From positions 1 to 64,000 of the forward strand of contig JAOARW010000106.1 in the NCBI GenBank assembly GCA_025210475.1: 64,000 nt of DNA, in the 5' to 3' direction. Positions 52,121 through 60,824 of this stretch are shown piece by piece. The notes beneath the pieces were generated by a model, which was given only the letters and a program-made list of their open reading frames with translations, searched no databases and was not told the origin of the DNA. The stretch comes from Carboxylicivirga sp. (GTDB lineage Bacteria; Bacteroidota; Bacteroidia; Bacteroidales; Marinilabiliaceae). Made by a program: the position numbers and the translations under genes. How positions within the stretch are numbered: position 1 is the stretch's first letter; each line of letters opens with the position of its first letter.

Positions 52121-54439
52121 TTATTCATACCTCAAGGCCTCCACCGGATTCTGCCTTGCAGCCCGCCAGCTTTGCCAGCTAACGGTTAATAAGGCTATAC
52201 TGAGAGCCATTATTCCCGCCAATGCGAAAATCCACCAGCTCAAGTTGGTTTTATAGGCAAAGTTCTCCAGCCATTGATTCATGGCAAACCAGGCAATGGG
52301 GCAGGCGATGACAAAAGCTATGGCCACCCATTTGATAAAGTCTTTATTGAGCATGGCGAGGATCTCCGTTATTTTGGCGCCGTTCACTTTGCGGATGCCG
52401 ATTTCTTTGGTGCGTGCATGACTCATATGCAATGAGGTTGTATACAATCCAATCATCGATAAGAAAATACTAATCAATGAACACACGGTGATAAGTCGGA
52501 TAAACTGATAATTTTCAGTATGCAGTATCTTGTATTTGTCTCTAAGGCTGATTTTGCTTTCAGGATAATCGGGTACCAGTTTTTGCCAAATGGTTGATAC
52601 CAGCTGATGAGCTTCTTCCCATCCTTTTGCAGTTGGTTTTATGAGCAGATGATTGCCATCCTCTTGCAATTCAATTATGGCCGGTTCAATAAGGTTATTA
52701 AGATTTGAATAATGAAAATCTTTTACAACCCCGATTACCAATTTATTGGTTCCTGGTAGATTTTCTCCGATTATTTTACGATTGGGAAACAAGTTGAGTA
52801 ATGATTCATTAACGAGACATTTATCTCTATTGGCTATCATTTGAGGATTAAAATCCTCTCCGGCAATTATTTTTATACCTAAGGTCTGTAAATAATCAGC
52901 ATCGCCGCCAAAGCCACTGGGTGTATAGTTCTTTTCTTCACCTCCATCCAGATAATGAAACATGGCCATCCAATTCCCCATTAAAGGTGTTGAGGAGGCA
53001 ACACTAACATTTTCGATACACGAGTGATGAATCAACACCTCTTTAAACACCTTTGCCTGATCGTAGTACGTTGATGGTAAATTGAGCACAATTACATCTT
53101 TATTCAAACCCAATGCCTTATTATTCTGATAATGGAGTTGTTTTATAATTGTGATCGAAACAATAATAAGAACGATTGTTGAACAAATTTGAAGCTGCCT
53201 GAAAACAGGTGATGTGGCAAAACTTCCTTCTTTTTGATTCAAGGCCTGTATATTAACGGCACTGACTTGTTTTAATCGAAAAAGAACAAATATAAAACTA
53301 AGAAAAACAACAACTACAAACACCCCAACAACAAGCAAAAGTTGACTCAATTGCATGAAATAAACTGTCTGGATTGTAGTATTCAATAATTGATTAAAAA
53401 GTGGCAAAAACAATCCGATACTGATTGCACTAAGCATTAAAGAACCAGCAACTAAAAGAACCACTTCGTAAATGACCGCTATTAGGTTATCTCTTGCTGA
53501 CGCTCCATTAACGCGCCTAATAACAAAGCTTTTCAAACGGGTTATTATGGCGTTATTCAATAAAGATAAATAGTTAATCATCGATATTAAGAAGATTGTT
53601 AGTGCAATGGCCAGGGCAATGTAAATATCTGCTTTGTCTCTTGTTATTTCAGCTTCTGAATGTTTTTGATGTGTCAAGTAATTTGACGATAAGTCATTCA
53701 GGTAGTATGAACCTGGCGTACCTGCATGTATAACCGGTATCTGATCTTTATTTTTGAAAAATATGAGCTCCATCTCAGACTCCTTAACCCCTTGAGCCAA
53801 ACGAATAAATGCACGGCTATCTCCACGTTTCATCATAGTTGCAATATCGAACTGCAGATGCGAATTCTCGATTGGTCTTCTAAAAATGCCGTTAACCACA
53901 TAGCTTTTGCTAATTGCCTGATTTGCTGGACGGGTTAATTCTTCTATTTCTATCACCTGCCCCAGAGCTGATGCTGTACCAAAATACTTATAGGCCAGTT
54001 CTTCTGATATAACCACACAGTTTTCCGCTTCTAATAATTTATCGGTCGACTTAGCAATGAGTTCATATGAGAAGAAGTTGAAAAAATTGGGGCTGACAGC
54101 TATTGTTTTTGGTTGATCGTAGAAACTGTTATTATTAGCATTGACCTTGTTAGTAATCGTTGATTTTATCAGACAATAATCTTCAACTTGCTCATAATTG
54201 TCTTTCATATGTTGAGCCGCCCCATCTCTAACGAAAAACATTTTACCTCCCGAATTAAACGGGTCATCTGCACTTAAAGAATAAATTCGCTGGGCATGGG
54301 TATGAAAAGTATCCGTTGCCAGTTCGCGCTGAATAAACACACCAACCAGCCAGGTACAAGTAATACCAAAAGATAAACTAATCAATATAATTAACGTACT
54401 AAACTTGTTTCTGAATATATTTCTTAGAGCTATTCGCAT
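52121..54439 (-). CDS. ABC transporter permease, MacB/FtsX type (duplicate pair, member 1)
   Basis: 772 residues, whole-length paralogue of the permease at 47398. Small differences are spread over the periplasmic parts, for example IQRELATDTFHTHAQRIYSL against VHRELTTDRFHTDSQQIYGL. First coupling segment RLKSFVIRRVNGASARDNLI; second RTKEIGIRKVNGAKITEIL. The 3' end is of the homogenised type with slight drift (IAWFAMNQWLENFAYKTNLS). It is 21 bp downstream of the 54461 permease. The 83-bp junction on its 5' side is identical to that of its paralogue. Confidence 0.92.
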   Translation of the reverse strand: MRIALRNIFRNKFSTLIILISLSFGITCTWLVGVFIQRELATDTFHTHAQRIYSLSADDPFNSGGKMFFVRDGAAQHMKDNYEQVEDYCLIKSTITNKVNANNNSFYDQPKTIAVSPNFFNFFSYELIAKSTDKLLEAENCVVISEELAYKYFGTASALGQVIEIEELTRPANQAISKSYVVNGIFRRPIENSHLQFDIATMMKRGDSRAFIRLAQGVKESEMELIFFKNKDQIPVIHAGTPGSYYLNDLSSNYLTHQKHSEAEITRDKADIYIALAIALTIFLISMINYLSLLNNAIITRLKSFVIRRVNGASARDNLIAVIYEVVLLVAGSLMLSAISIGLFLPLFNQLLNTTIQTVYFMQLSQLLLVVGVFVVVVFLSFIFVLFRLKQVSAVNIQALNQKEGSFATSPVFRQLQICSTIVLIIVSITIIKQLHYQNNKALGLNKDVIVLNLPSTYYDQAKVFKEVLIHHSCIENVSVASSTPLMGNWMAMFHYLDGGEEKNYTPSGFGGDADYLQTLGIKIIAGEDFNPQMIANRDKCLVNESLLNLFPNRKIIGENLPGTNKLVIGVVKDFHYSNLNNLIEPAIIELQEDGNHLLIKPTAKGWEEAHQLVSTIWQKLVPDYPESKISLRDKYKILHTENYQFIRLITVCSLISIFLSMIGLYTTSLHMSHARTKEIGIRKVNGAKITEILAMLNKDFIKWVAIAFVIACPIAWFAMNQWLENFAYKTNLSWWIFALAGIMALSIALLTVSWQSWRAARQNPVEALRYE

Positions 54440-54478
54440 GGTTTACATTGTATAAAATTGTTACTCATACCTAAGTGC
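54396..54478. repeat. 83-bp junction repeat, copy 2
   Basis: Identical to 49670-49752. Covers the 5' end of the 52121 permease, the 21-bp gap and the final codons of the 54461 permease. Confidence 0.85.
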
Positions 54479-56827
54479 TTCAACAGGATTCCGCCTTGCA
54501 GCCCGCCAGCTTTGCCAGCTAACAGTAACTAATGCGATGACCATAGCAACCAATCCTGCCAATACAAATATCCACCAGCTCAAATCGGTTTTGTAAGCAA
54601 AGTTCTCAAGCCATTTATCCATGGCATACCAGGCAATAGGGCAGGCAATCACAAAAGCAATAGCCACCCATCTGATAAAGTCCTTGTTGAGCATGGCCAA
54701 TATCTCCGATACTTTGGCACCGTTGACTTTGCGGATGCCGATTTCTTTGGTTTTTCTGGAAATGGTATGTAAAACAATACCCAACATGCCCATCACCGAT
54801 AAGGCAATGGCCAGCAGAGCAAAGGCACTAATCATCTTAACCTGCTGTTGTTCCTTCTCATAGAATTGTCTAATCTGCTCATTCAAGGTATAAACTTTTA
54901 CCATGGCATCGGGTGATAAGCCTTTTAAGAAATCTGAGGTTTTTTTAATAATTTCGTTGTTATTGGCACCAGTAGTTTTAATAGCAATGAGGTTCATTAA
55001 CCTGGGGGCTTGCTGCATAATAACCATTGGCTGTATTAGTGAGTGAAACGAGTGGCTGGTAAAGTTTTTAACGATACCACTTATGGTAAAACCATTAAAC
55101 CGCTGGCCAATTTTCAACTGGTATTGACTTGCTGCCAGCTCATTAACAATAATATTGCGTTGCCCTTTGCGATAGGTTCCAAAATCTTGCCCTGCCAGAA
55201 ATTCAACATTTAACAGCTTTAATGTGCCCTTGCCGGTAAACAAACCATCTAAAGGCAAAGGTTTGTTTTCATGCATAAAAGTAATTGTCATGTTGGTGTT
55301 TATCGGAGGGATAAACGAAGCTCCGGCAGTGGATTCAACTCCTGATAATTTTTCCAGTTCGGTACTTATGTAGGAATGCTGTTTGCTTAATTCAGGAGAA
55401 TTAAGTTCGCATACAATCACGTTTTCTGTGTCGATATTTTTAGAGCTGGTTTGGGCAAAATGCAATTGCTTTTTTATGGTGATAATACCAACCAGCAGAA
55501 TTATAAATACAGCAAAATGAATGCATAACACGGAGTTTGTCCAGGCGTTCTTTTTAACCAGCTTTAGCCTGGCGCCTTTCATCAAATCTACTGCCGACCA
55601 TTTTTTAACTCTTGCCCCAATAATAATGCCCGAGATACAACCGGTTAGCAGCACTACCAGTAGCAGCACAAGTAGCGATTGCCACATAAAAAGAACCCCT
55701 GCATGCATGGTGCGATTTAAAGTTTGATTGATAAATGGAAAACCGATAAAAACAACCAGCAAAGCAGGAATCAGGCTCGCAAAAGCCAATACATTCGAAT
55801 CGAGTAATATCTGCATAAAACCCGACTGAACCGAAGCTCCCATGGTTTTCTGCACACCAAAATCCTTCAGGCGGTTTTCCATTTTTGCTCTGGTCAGAAA
55901 TATGTAGTTGACCAAAGCAATCAGCAAAATAAACAACGAAATAATAAGCAGATATTTCAGTTGAGCAGGATTACCCCGCCGGGCTTCTATGCGCCTGTTT
56001 ACATTGTTTTCCTGCAAATAAATGTCTGTTACCAATTGCAATTTATAATCTTTGCCCTTTATGTTTTCGTTGTTGGTATTATGCTTGTAAGCTTGCATTT
56101 GCTGCTCCACCTGTTGTGGATTTGTTTGCGGCTTTAAAAGCAAGTAAGTTTCAAAACGGAAACTATTCCAATCCTTATAATCCTTAAGGGCATGTGCATA
56201 TTTGCCCAAATGCTTATTACTACGTCCCAGCGCTTCTTCTGTTAAGTCCAGATGAGCAATAAAATTGGGATACAACCTGGAGTTTTGAGGGAAATCGTTA
56301 AATACTCCACATACTACCAAAGGTAAAAACTGATTCTTTATCTTTACTTGCAGCGTTTGACCAATCGGATTCTCTTTGTCGAAATGTTTATTGGCCGTTG
56401 AAGCCGAGATACAAATTTGTTGGGCTGTTTGAGCCGCTTTCCCCTGAACAATATCAATCCCCAAGCACGTAAACACCGAGGAATCGGCATAAGCAAAACG
56501 TTTGCCTTTTACCACTGTGTTGTGAGCATTTTTAATATCCACATCTGAATTTTGGAAATACCTAAAATAATTATCAACAAGTGGTATTTCTTCATTTACC
56601 ACATTGGCCAACTGATAGGAAGTGCCGCTGGAAGCGTTGCGCTCAACACGGTACAGATTTTCGTTGTTGGGAATAAAACGATCAAAGGAGTTTTCGTGAA
56701 TGTAGAGTAAACTCAAGAGTAAAACACACCCCAGGCCAATGCCTAAGCCCAATATGCTGATGAGCGAATTTATTTTGTATTTAAAGATGCTTTTGAGCGA
56801 AATTTTAATGCTATACCAAATGTTCAT
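54461..56827 (-). CDS. ABC transporter permease, MacB/FtsX type (first of the four-permease row)
   Basis: 788 residues. The periplasmic part is rich in Asn/Gln (NNENLYRVERNASSGTSYQL; MQAYKHNTNNENIKGKDYKL) and unlike its neighbours. The first coupling segment is diverged (NRLKDFGVQKTMGASVQSGF); the second is standard (RKTKEIGIRKVNGAKVSEIL). The last 285 bp are of the homogenised type with a few silent changes. A 166-bp gap holding the remnant of another permease separates it from the ATPase at 56994, which may still be transcribed with it. It ends NPVEALRYE. Confidence 0.92.
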   Translation of the reverse strand: MNIWYSIKISLKSIFKYKINSLISILGLGIGLGCVLLLSLLYIHENSFDRFIPNNENLYRVERNASSGTSYQLANVVNEEIPLVDNYFRYFQNSDVDIKNAHNTVVKGKRFAYADSSVFTCLGIDIVQGKAAQTAQQICISASTANKHFDKENPIGQTLQVKIKNQFLPLVVCGVFNDFPQNSRLYPNFIAHLDLTEEALGRSNKHLGKYAHALKDYKDWNSFRFETYLLLKPQTNPQQVEQQMQAYKHNTNNENIKGKDYKLQLVTDIYLQENNVNRRIEARRGNPAQLKYLLIISLFILLIALVNYIFLTRAKMENRLKDFGVQKTMGASVQSGFMQILLDSNVLAFASLIPALLVVFIGFPFINQTLNRTMHAGVLFMWQSLLVLLLVVLLTGCISGIIIGARVKKWSAVDLMKGARLKLVKKNAWTNSVLCIHFAVFIILLVGIITIKKQLHFAQTSSKNIDTENVIVCELNSPELSKQHSYISTELEKLSGVESTAGASFIPPINTNMTITFMHENKPLPLDGLFTGKGTLKLLNVEFLAGQDFGTYRKGQRNIIVNELAASQYQLKIGQRFNGFTISGIVKNFTSHSFHSLIQPMVIMQQAPRLMNLIAIKTTGANNNEIIKKTSDFLKGLSPDAMVKVYTLNEQIRQFYEKEQQQVKMISAFALLAIALSVMGMLGIVLHTISRKTKEIGIRKVNGAKVSEILAMLNKDFIRWVAIAFVIACPIAWYAMDKWLENFAYKTDLSWWIFVLAGLVAMVIALVTVSWQSWRAARRNPVEALRYE

Positions 56828-56866
56828 TAATAAGTTGTTTTAGTTTTTTCTGATTAATAGTATTTA

Positions 56867-56905
56867 GTTTACCCATACCTCAAAGCCCCACCGGATTACT
56901 CTGCT
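56867..56905 (-). pseudogene. 3'-end scar of a lost permease gene
   Basis: The DNA here matches the last ~39 bp of the permease genes (CATACCTCAAAGC then CCACCGGATT, the reverse complement of codons for NPVEALRYE), but with a one-base loss, a changed stop region, and no open frame upstream. The rest of the gap up to 56993 matches nothing. A permease gene has evidently been deleted between the 54461 permease and the 56994 ATPase. Confidence 0.75.
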
Positions 56906-56993
56906 ACCGTGCGAATCCTTTCGCGTGGTTTATGCTTATTAGCCCCTGATAGAATACATGCTGTAGCCCAGTCCTTGGCTTATCAGCAAGCAT

Positions 56994-57692
56994 CTATAAA
57001 TTTTCGGCCACCGGCTCTTTAAATATCTTCTCCGTCACCACATGCCCATCAAACAGATTAATCACCCGATGGGCATATTCGGCATGCTCGGCCGAGTGGG
57101 TGACCATCACAATGGTTGTTCCTTCCTCGTTAAGCTGGCGCAAGAGGTTCATTACTTCGGCTCCATTGAGCGAATCCAGATTACCCGTAGGCTCATCGGC
57201 CAGTATTAATTTCGGATTGGTTACTACGGCCCGGGCAATGGCTACCCGCTGCTGCTGACCGCCCGACAATTGCTGAGGAAAGTGCTTGGCCCGATGCGCA
57301 ATCTGCATGCGCTCCATTACTTTTTGTACCCGTTCTTTACGTTCGCGCGATGACATTTTTAAGTACACCAAAGGCATTTCAATGTTCTCGAATACATTGA
57401 GTTCATCAATCAGGTTAAAGCTCTGAAACACAAAACCAATATTTCCTTTTCGTAGATTGGTGCGCTGGCGCTCTTTGAAGGAAGCAATCTCCTGTCCATC
57501 AAAAAACAATTCACCATTTGTTGGATTATCAAGTAAACCGATAATATTTAACAAGGTGGATTTACCACATCCCGAAGGCCCCATGATGGCAACAAACTCG
57601 CCTTTCTGCACATGGATATTCACATTGTTGAGCGCGGTGGTTTCTACCTCTTCGGTTCTAAAAATCTTTTGCAGGTTAGCTGTTCGTAACAT
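56994..57692 (-). CDS. ABC transporter ATPase, LolD/MacB type (copy 2)
   Basis: 232 residues with all motifs: Walker A at 38-46, Q90, signature LSGGQQQR 142-149, Walker B to E167 and H199. It differs from the other copies in the D-loop, NLDSLNG in place of NLDSRNG, and in VTNPKLILADE. The D-loop change lies at the dimer interface and might affect pairing between ATPase copies. It lies 20 bp after the 57713 permease stop, so it is co-transcribed with it. The scar gap follows. Confidence 0.95.
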   Translation of the reverse strand: MLRTANLQKIFRTEEVETTALNNVNIHVQKGEFVAIMGPSGCGKSTLLNIIGLLDNPTNGELFFDGQEIASFKERQRTNLRKGNIGFVFQSFNLIDELNVFENIEMPLVYLKMSSRERKERVQKVMERMQIAHRAKHFPQQLSGGQQQRVAIARAVVTNPKLILADEPTGNLDSLNGAEVMNLLRQLNEEGTTIVMVTHSAEHAEYAHRVINLFDGHVVTEKIFKEPVAENL

Positions 57693-57712
57693 ATTGTTTG
57701 GTTTAAAGTTTA

Positions 57713-60049
57713 TTATTCATACCTAAGTGCTTCCACCGGATTTCGGCTGGCCGTAGCCCAACTTTGCCAGCTAACTGTTAGCAATGAAATGCATAGTGCG
57801 ATTAGTCCCGACAGAGCAAAAATCCACCAACTGATATCGGTCTTAATGGCAAACTCACTCAACCATTTATCCATGATGTACCATGCCACCGGGCTGGCCA
57901 ATATAAAGGATATTAACACCCATTTTAGGTATGTTGAATTAAGTAGGGTAATAATCTCAACAATGGTGGCTCCATTTACTTTACGAACACCAATTTCTTT
58001 GGTGCGCCGGCTAATGGAATACCTCACAATTCCGAACAAGCCGGATATTGTGATAACAAAAGCAATCACCATAATCCAGTTGGCTATGCGTCCGGCTGTT
58101 TGCTCCGATTTGTATAAAGCGTCGTAGTTTTCATCCAGGAAATGATAATTGAAAGGATAGGCGGATGCACTCTTATTCCAGATTGATCGTAACTGACTAA
58201 TAACTTTTTGCGGATTATTAACTGTTCGCACCATTAACAAGCCATCTTGCTCATCAGGCAAAAGCTGATATACTTGAGGGTCAATTTTCTGATGCAATGA
58301 TTTGGTATGGGCATCTTTCACAATTCCTTTCACAATAAAATCGCCACGAAAAGTTGTTGTTATGCGTTGATCGATAATCCCTTCAAAGCCCAGAATTTTT
58401 GCCGCCGATTCGTTTATCACACAGTAATTTAATGAGTCATTTTTTCCAAACGGGTTTTCTCCTTCGATAAGCGGCATCTCCATCATATCAAAATAATTGG
58501 GTTTGATGTAACACATTTCCATCAGGCATTCGCCCTGAGGATTGTGTACCCGCTTAACAGATGAACCCTGATTCCAGGCCAGTGGCGAACAACCTTTTGC
58601 CGTCACATCAATCACATCCGGATTGGCTTTCAGATCCTTTACATAGCGATCGTAGTTATCCCTGATGTCGTTATTCATTTCGAAATACACCACATTCTCC
58701 TTGTTAAAACCAAGGTCCATATTTTGTAGATGGGTGATCTGCTTCTTTATGGTTATGCTACCGATCAGCAGCATAATGGAAGCCGCAAACTGAAATATCA
58801 ACAATCCTTTTTGCAGAAAAGAAACTTTATTGCCCTTGAACTGATCTTTAAGTGTTTGAATGGGGTTAAAATGAGTCATATAAATAGCCGGAAAAGAACC
58901 TGCCAATATGGTACTGATAACAACCAATGTTACTAACACGAAATAAAAATCGATGGATGTAAAATCTATTCGTAACCGATAGCCAACAACTTCACTAAAT
59001 CGGGGCAGAAACAACTCTGTCAATAACACGGCAATTATGGTGGCAATCACCGAATAAATAAAGGTTTCTGATATAAAATCCTTTACCAGATGACGCTTAT
59101 TGGCTCCATTTGTTTTTTTAACACCAATGGATTTAGCCCTTAAAAACGAATTGGAGATAAATAAATTGGTGAAGTTTATACAGCCGAGCAATAGCACCAC
59201 TAATGCCATTATTCCAAATGAAACAACCAGTGTTTTGTTCTGATTTTTAATATAATCGAAGCGGTATTTATGACCTAAATGAATATCGCTTAATGCCTGA
59301 AGATGGAATTCTAAATCCACCTTTTTATAAGGCGGAAACTTTGCATGAGCATGCTCAGTGATAATGCCTTCCAGTTTGTGAAGATTAGCATTCTTATTTA
59401 AAACAAGAAACGTAATAAAGCTATCATTCCCTCCCCATCCGGCAGTGCTCAAATACTTAACATGATCGAGGCGAATAAATGCTTCGATGTTAAACGACGA
59501 ATTTATGGGCATATTCTCCATAACAGCCACCACCTCTTTTTCGCCCCGAAAATTAACAATCTCACCAATGGGGTTACGGCCCGGAAAGTAGCAGTTGGCC
59601 CATTCTTCGGTGATAATAATCGCATTGGGTTTATTCTCAAAATCTGATAGACTACCGTATTTTAGAGGAAAATTTAGAATTTCGTGGTAATTGATATCTG
59701 CTGCATAAACATTCTCCACTCCTTGGGTTTTCCCATCTACTTTCAGGTAACCATCCAATGGAAAAATTCGCGTCATTTTTTCTATCTCGGGGAGTTTTTC
59801 TTTCAACTCCGGTCCAACAGGATTACATACGGCCCCCAGGGTTACCGATTCACCATTGATAAAGCCCTTTCGGGTAATGCGATAAGTATCTTCTGAATGA
59901 TGATGAAAATTATCGAAACGACTTTCGTTCAGGCACCATAAACCAGTTAAAAGAGCAACGGCAATACCCAATGCCAGACTTAAGATGCTTAATAAGCCTG
60001 TGATTTTATTTCTCTGAAAATGACGTATAAATAGTTTAAGACTCTTCAT
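57713..60049 (-). CDS. ABC transporter permease, MacB/FtsX type (between two ATPases)
   Basis: 778 residues, double MacB_PCD-FtsX layout. Coupling segments LRAKSIGVKKTNGANKRHLV and RRTKEIGVRKVNGATIVEII. The C-terminal end (YIMDKWLSEFAIKTDISWWI) is related to that of the other permeases, but at DNA level it is not of the homogenised type, so it serves as an outgroup for that tract. It is framed by ATPase genes on both sides (43 and 20 bp gaps), the most compact ATPase-permease pairing in this half of the array. Confidence 0.92.
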   Translation of the reverse strand: MKSLKLFIRHFQRNKITGLLSILSLALGIAVALLTGLWCLNESRFDNFHHHSEDTYRITRKGFINGESVTLGAVCNPVGPELKEKLPEIEKMTRIFPLDGYLKVDGKTQGVENVYAADINYHEILNFPLKYGSLSDFENKPNAIIITEEWANCYFPGRNPIGEIVNFRGEKEVVAVMENMPINSSFNIEAFIRLDHVKYLSTAGWGGNDSFITFLVLNKNANLHKLEGIITEHAHAKFPPYKKVDLEFHLQALSDIHLGHKYRFDYIKNQNKTLVVSFGIMALVVLLLGCINFTNLFISNSFLRAKSIGVKKTNGANKRHLVKDFISETFIYSVIATIIAVLLTELFLPRFSEVVGYRLRIDFTSIDFYFVLVTLVVISTILAGSFPAIYMTHFNPIQTLKDQFKGNKVSFLQKGLLIFQFAASIMLLIGSITIKKQITHLQNMDLGFNKENVVYFEMNNDIRDNYDRYVKDLKANPDVIDVTAKGCSPLAWNQGSSVKRVHNPQGECLMEMCYIKPNYFDMMEMPLIEGENPFGKNDSLNYCVINESAAKILGFEGIIDQRITTTFRGDFIVKGIVKDAHTKSLHQKIDPQVYQLLPDEQDGLLMVRTVNNPQKVISQLRSIWNKSASAYPFNYHFLDENYDALYKSEQTAGRIANWIMVIAFVITISGLFGIVRYSISRRTKEIGVRKVNGATIVEIITLLNSTYLKWVLISFILASPVAWYIMDKWLSEFAIKTDISWWIFALSGLIALCISLLTVSWQSWATASRNPVEALRYE

Positions 60050-60092
60050 GAGCAGATCGTAGATTTAGATGTGTGAGTGGGAACAAACAACT

Positions 60093-60794
60093 TTAAAGTG
60101 ATTCAAGGGCTGGCGATTCTTTGTGAATCTTCTCCGTCACCACATGACCATCGAACAGGTTAATCACCCGATGGGCATATTCGGCATGCTCGGCCGAGTG
60201 GGTGACCATCACAATGGTTGTTCCTTCCTCGTTAAGCTGACGTAAAAGGTTCATTACTTCGGCACCATTGCGCGAATCCAGGTTACCCGTAGGCTCATCG
60301 GCCAGTATTAATTTCGGATTGGCTACCACGGCCCGGGCAATGGCTACTCGTTGCTGCTGACCGCCCGACAATTGCTGGGGAAAGTGCTTTGCCCGATGCG
60401 CAATCTGCATGCGCTCCATTACTTTTTGCACCCGCTCTTTACGTTCGCGCGATGACATCTTTAAATACACCAAAGGCATTTCAATGTTCTCGAATACATT
60501 GAGCTCGTCAATCAGGTTAAAGCTCTGAAAAACAAAACCAATATTTCCCTTGCGCAGGTTGGTGCGCTGGCGCTCTTTAAAAGAAGCGATCTCCTGTCCA
60601 TCAAAAAACAACTCTCCATCCGATGGATTATCAAGTAGTCCGATAATATTTAACAAAGTTGACTTACCGCATCCGGAAGGTCCCATGATGGCAACAAATT
60701 CGCCTTTCTGCACATGAATATTCACATTATTGAGCGCGGTGGTTTCCACCTCTTCGGTTCTAAAAATCTTTTGCAGGTTGTTTGTTCGTAACAT
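60093..60794 (-). CDS. ABC transporter ATPase, LolD/MacB type (copy 3)
   Basis: 233 residues, with Walker A 38-46, Q90, signature 142-149, Walker B E167 and H199. It keeps the standard D-loop NLDSRNG, like copy 1. Over the first 220 residues it differs from copies 1 and 2 at only a few positions (LRTNN; NPSDG); the C-terminal tail (KIHKESPALESL) is its own. It lies 30 bp after the S41 peptidase gene and 43 bp before the 57713 permease, so the peptidase, two ATPases and one permease probably share one mRNA. Confidence 0.95.
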   Translation of the reverse strand: MLRTNNLQKIFRTEEVETTALNNVNIHVQKGEFVAIMGPSGCGKSTLLNIIGLLDNPSDGELFFDGQEIASFKERQRTNLRKGNIGFVFQSFNLIDELNVFENIEMPLVYLKMSSRERKERVQKVMERMQIAHRAKHFPQQLSGGQQQRVAIARAVVANPKLILADEPTGNLDSRNGAEVMNLLRQLNEEGTTIVMVTHSAEHAEYAHRVINLFDGHVVTEKIHKESPALESL

Positions 60795-60824
60795 ATGATT
60801 AAGTTGTTAATTGTCAGTATTAAA

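Noticed and set aside
47398..54439. Insertion sequence or transposon as the cause of the permease duplication
   Set aside because: No transposase, terminal inverted repeats or target duplication flank the repeated block; homologous recombination within the array is enough.
42666..54863. A repeated antisense frame (MAYQAMGQAITKA... type) opposite the ends of several permeases, at 42666, 44978, 47558, 49895 and 54621
   Set aside because: It is the mirror of the homogenised permease 3' tract on the other strand. Its conservation follows from the sense gene, and it has no ribosome site or independent codon pattern.
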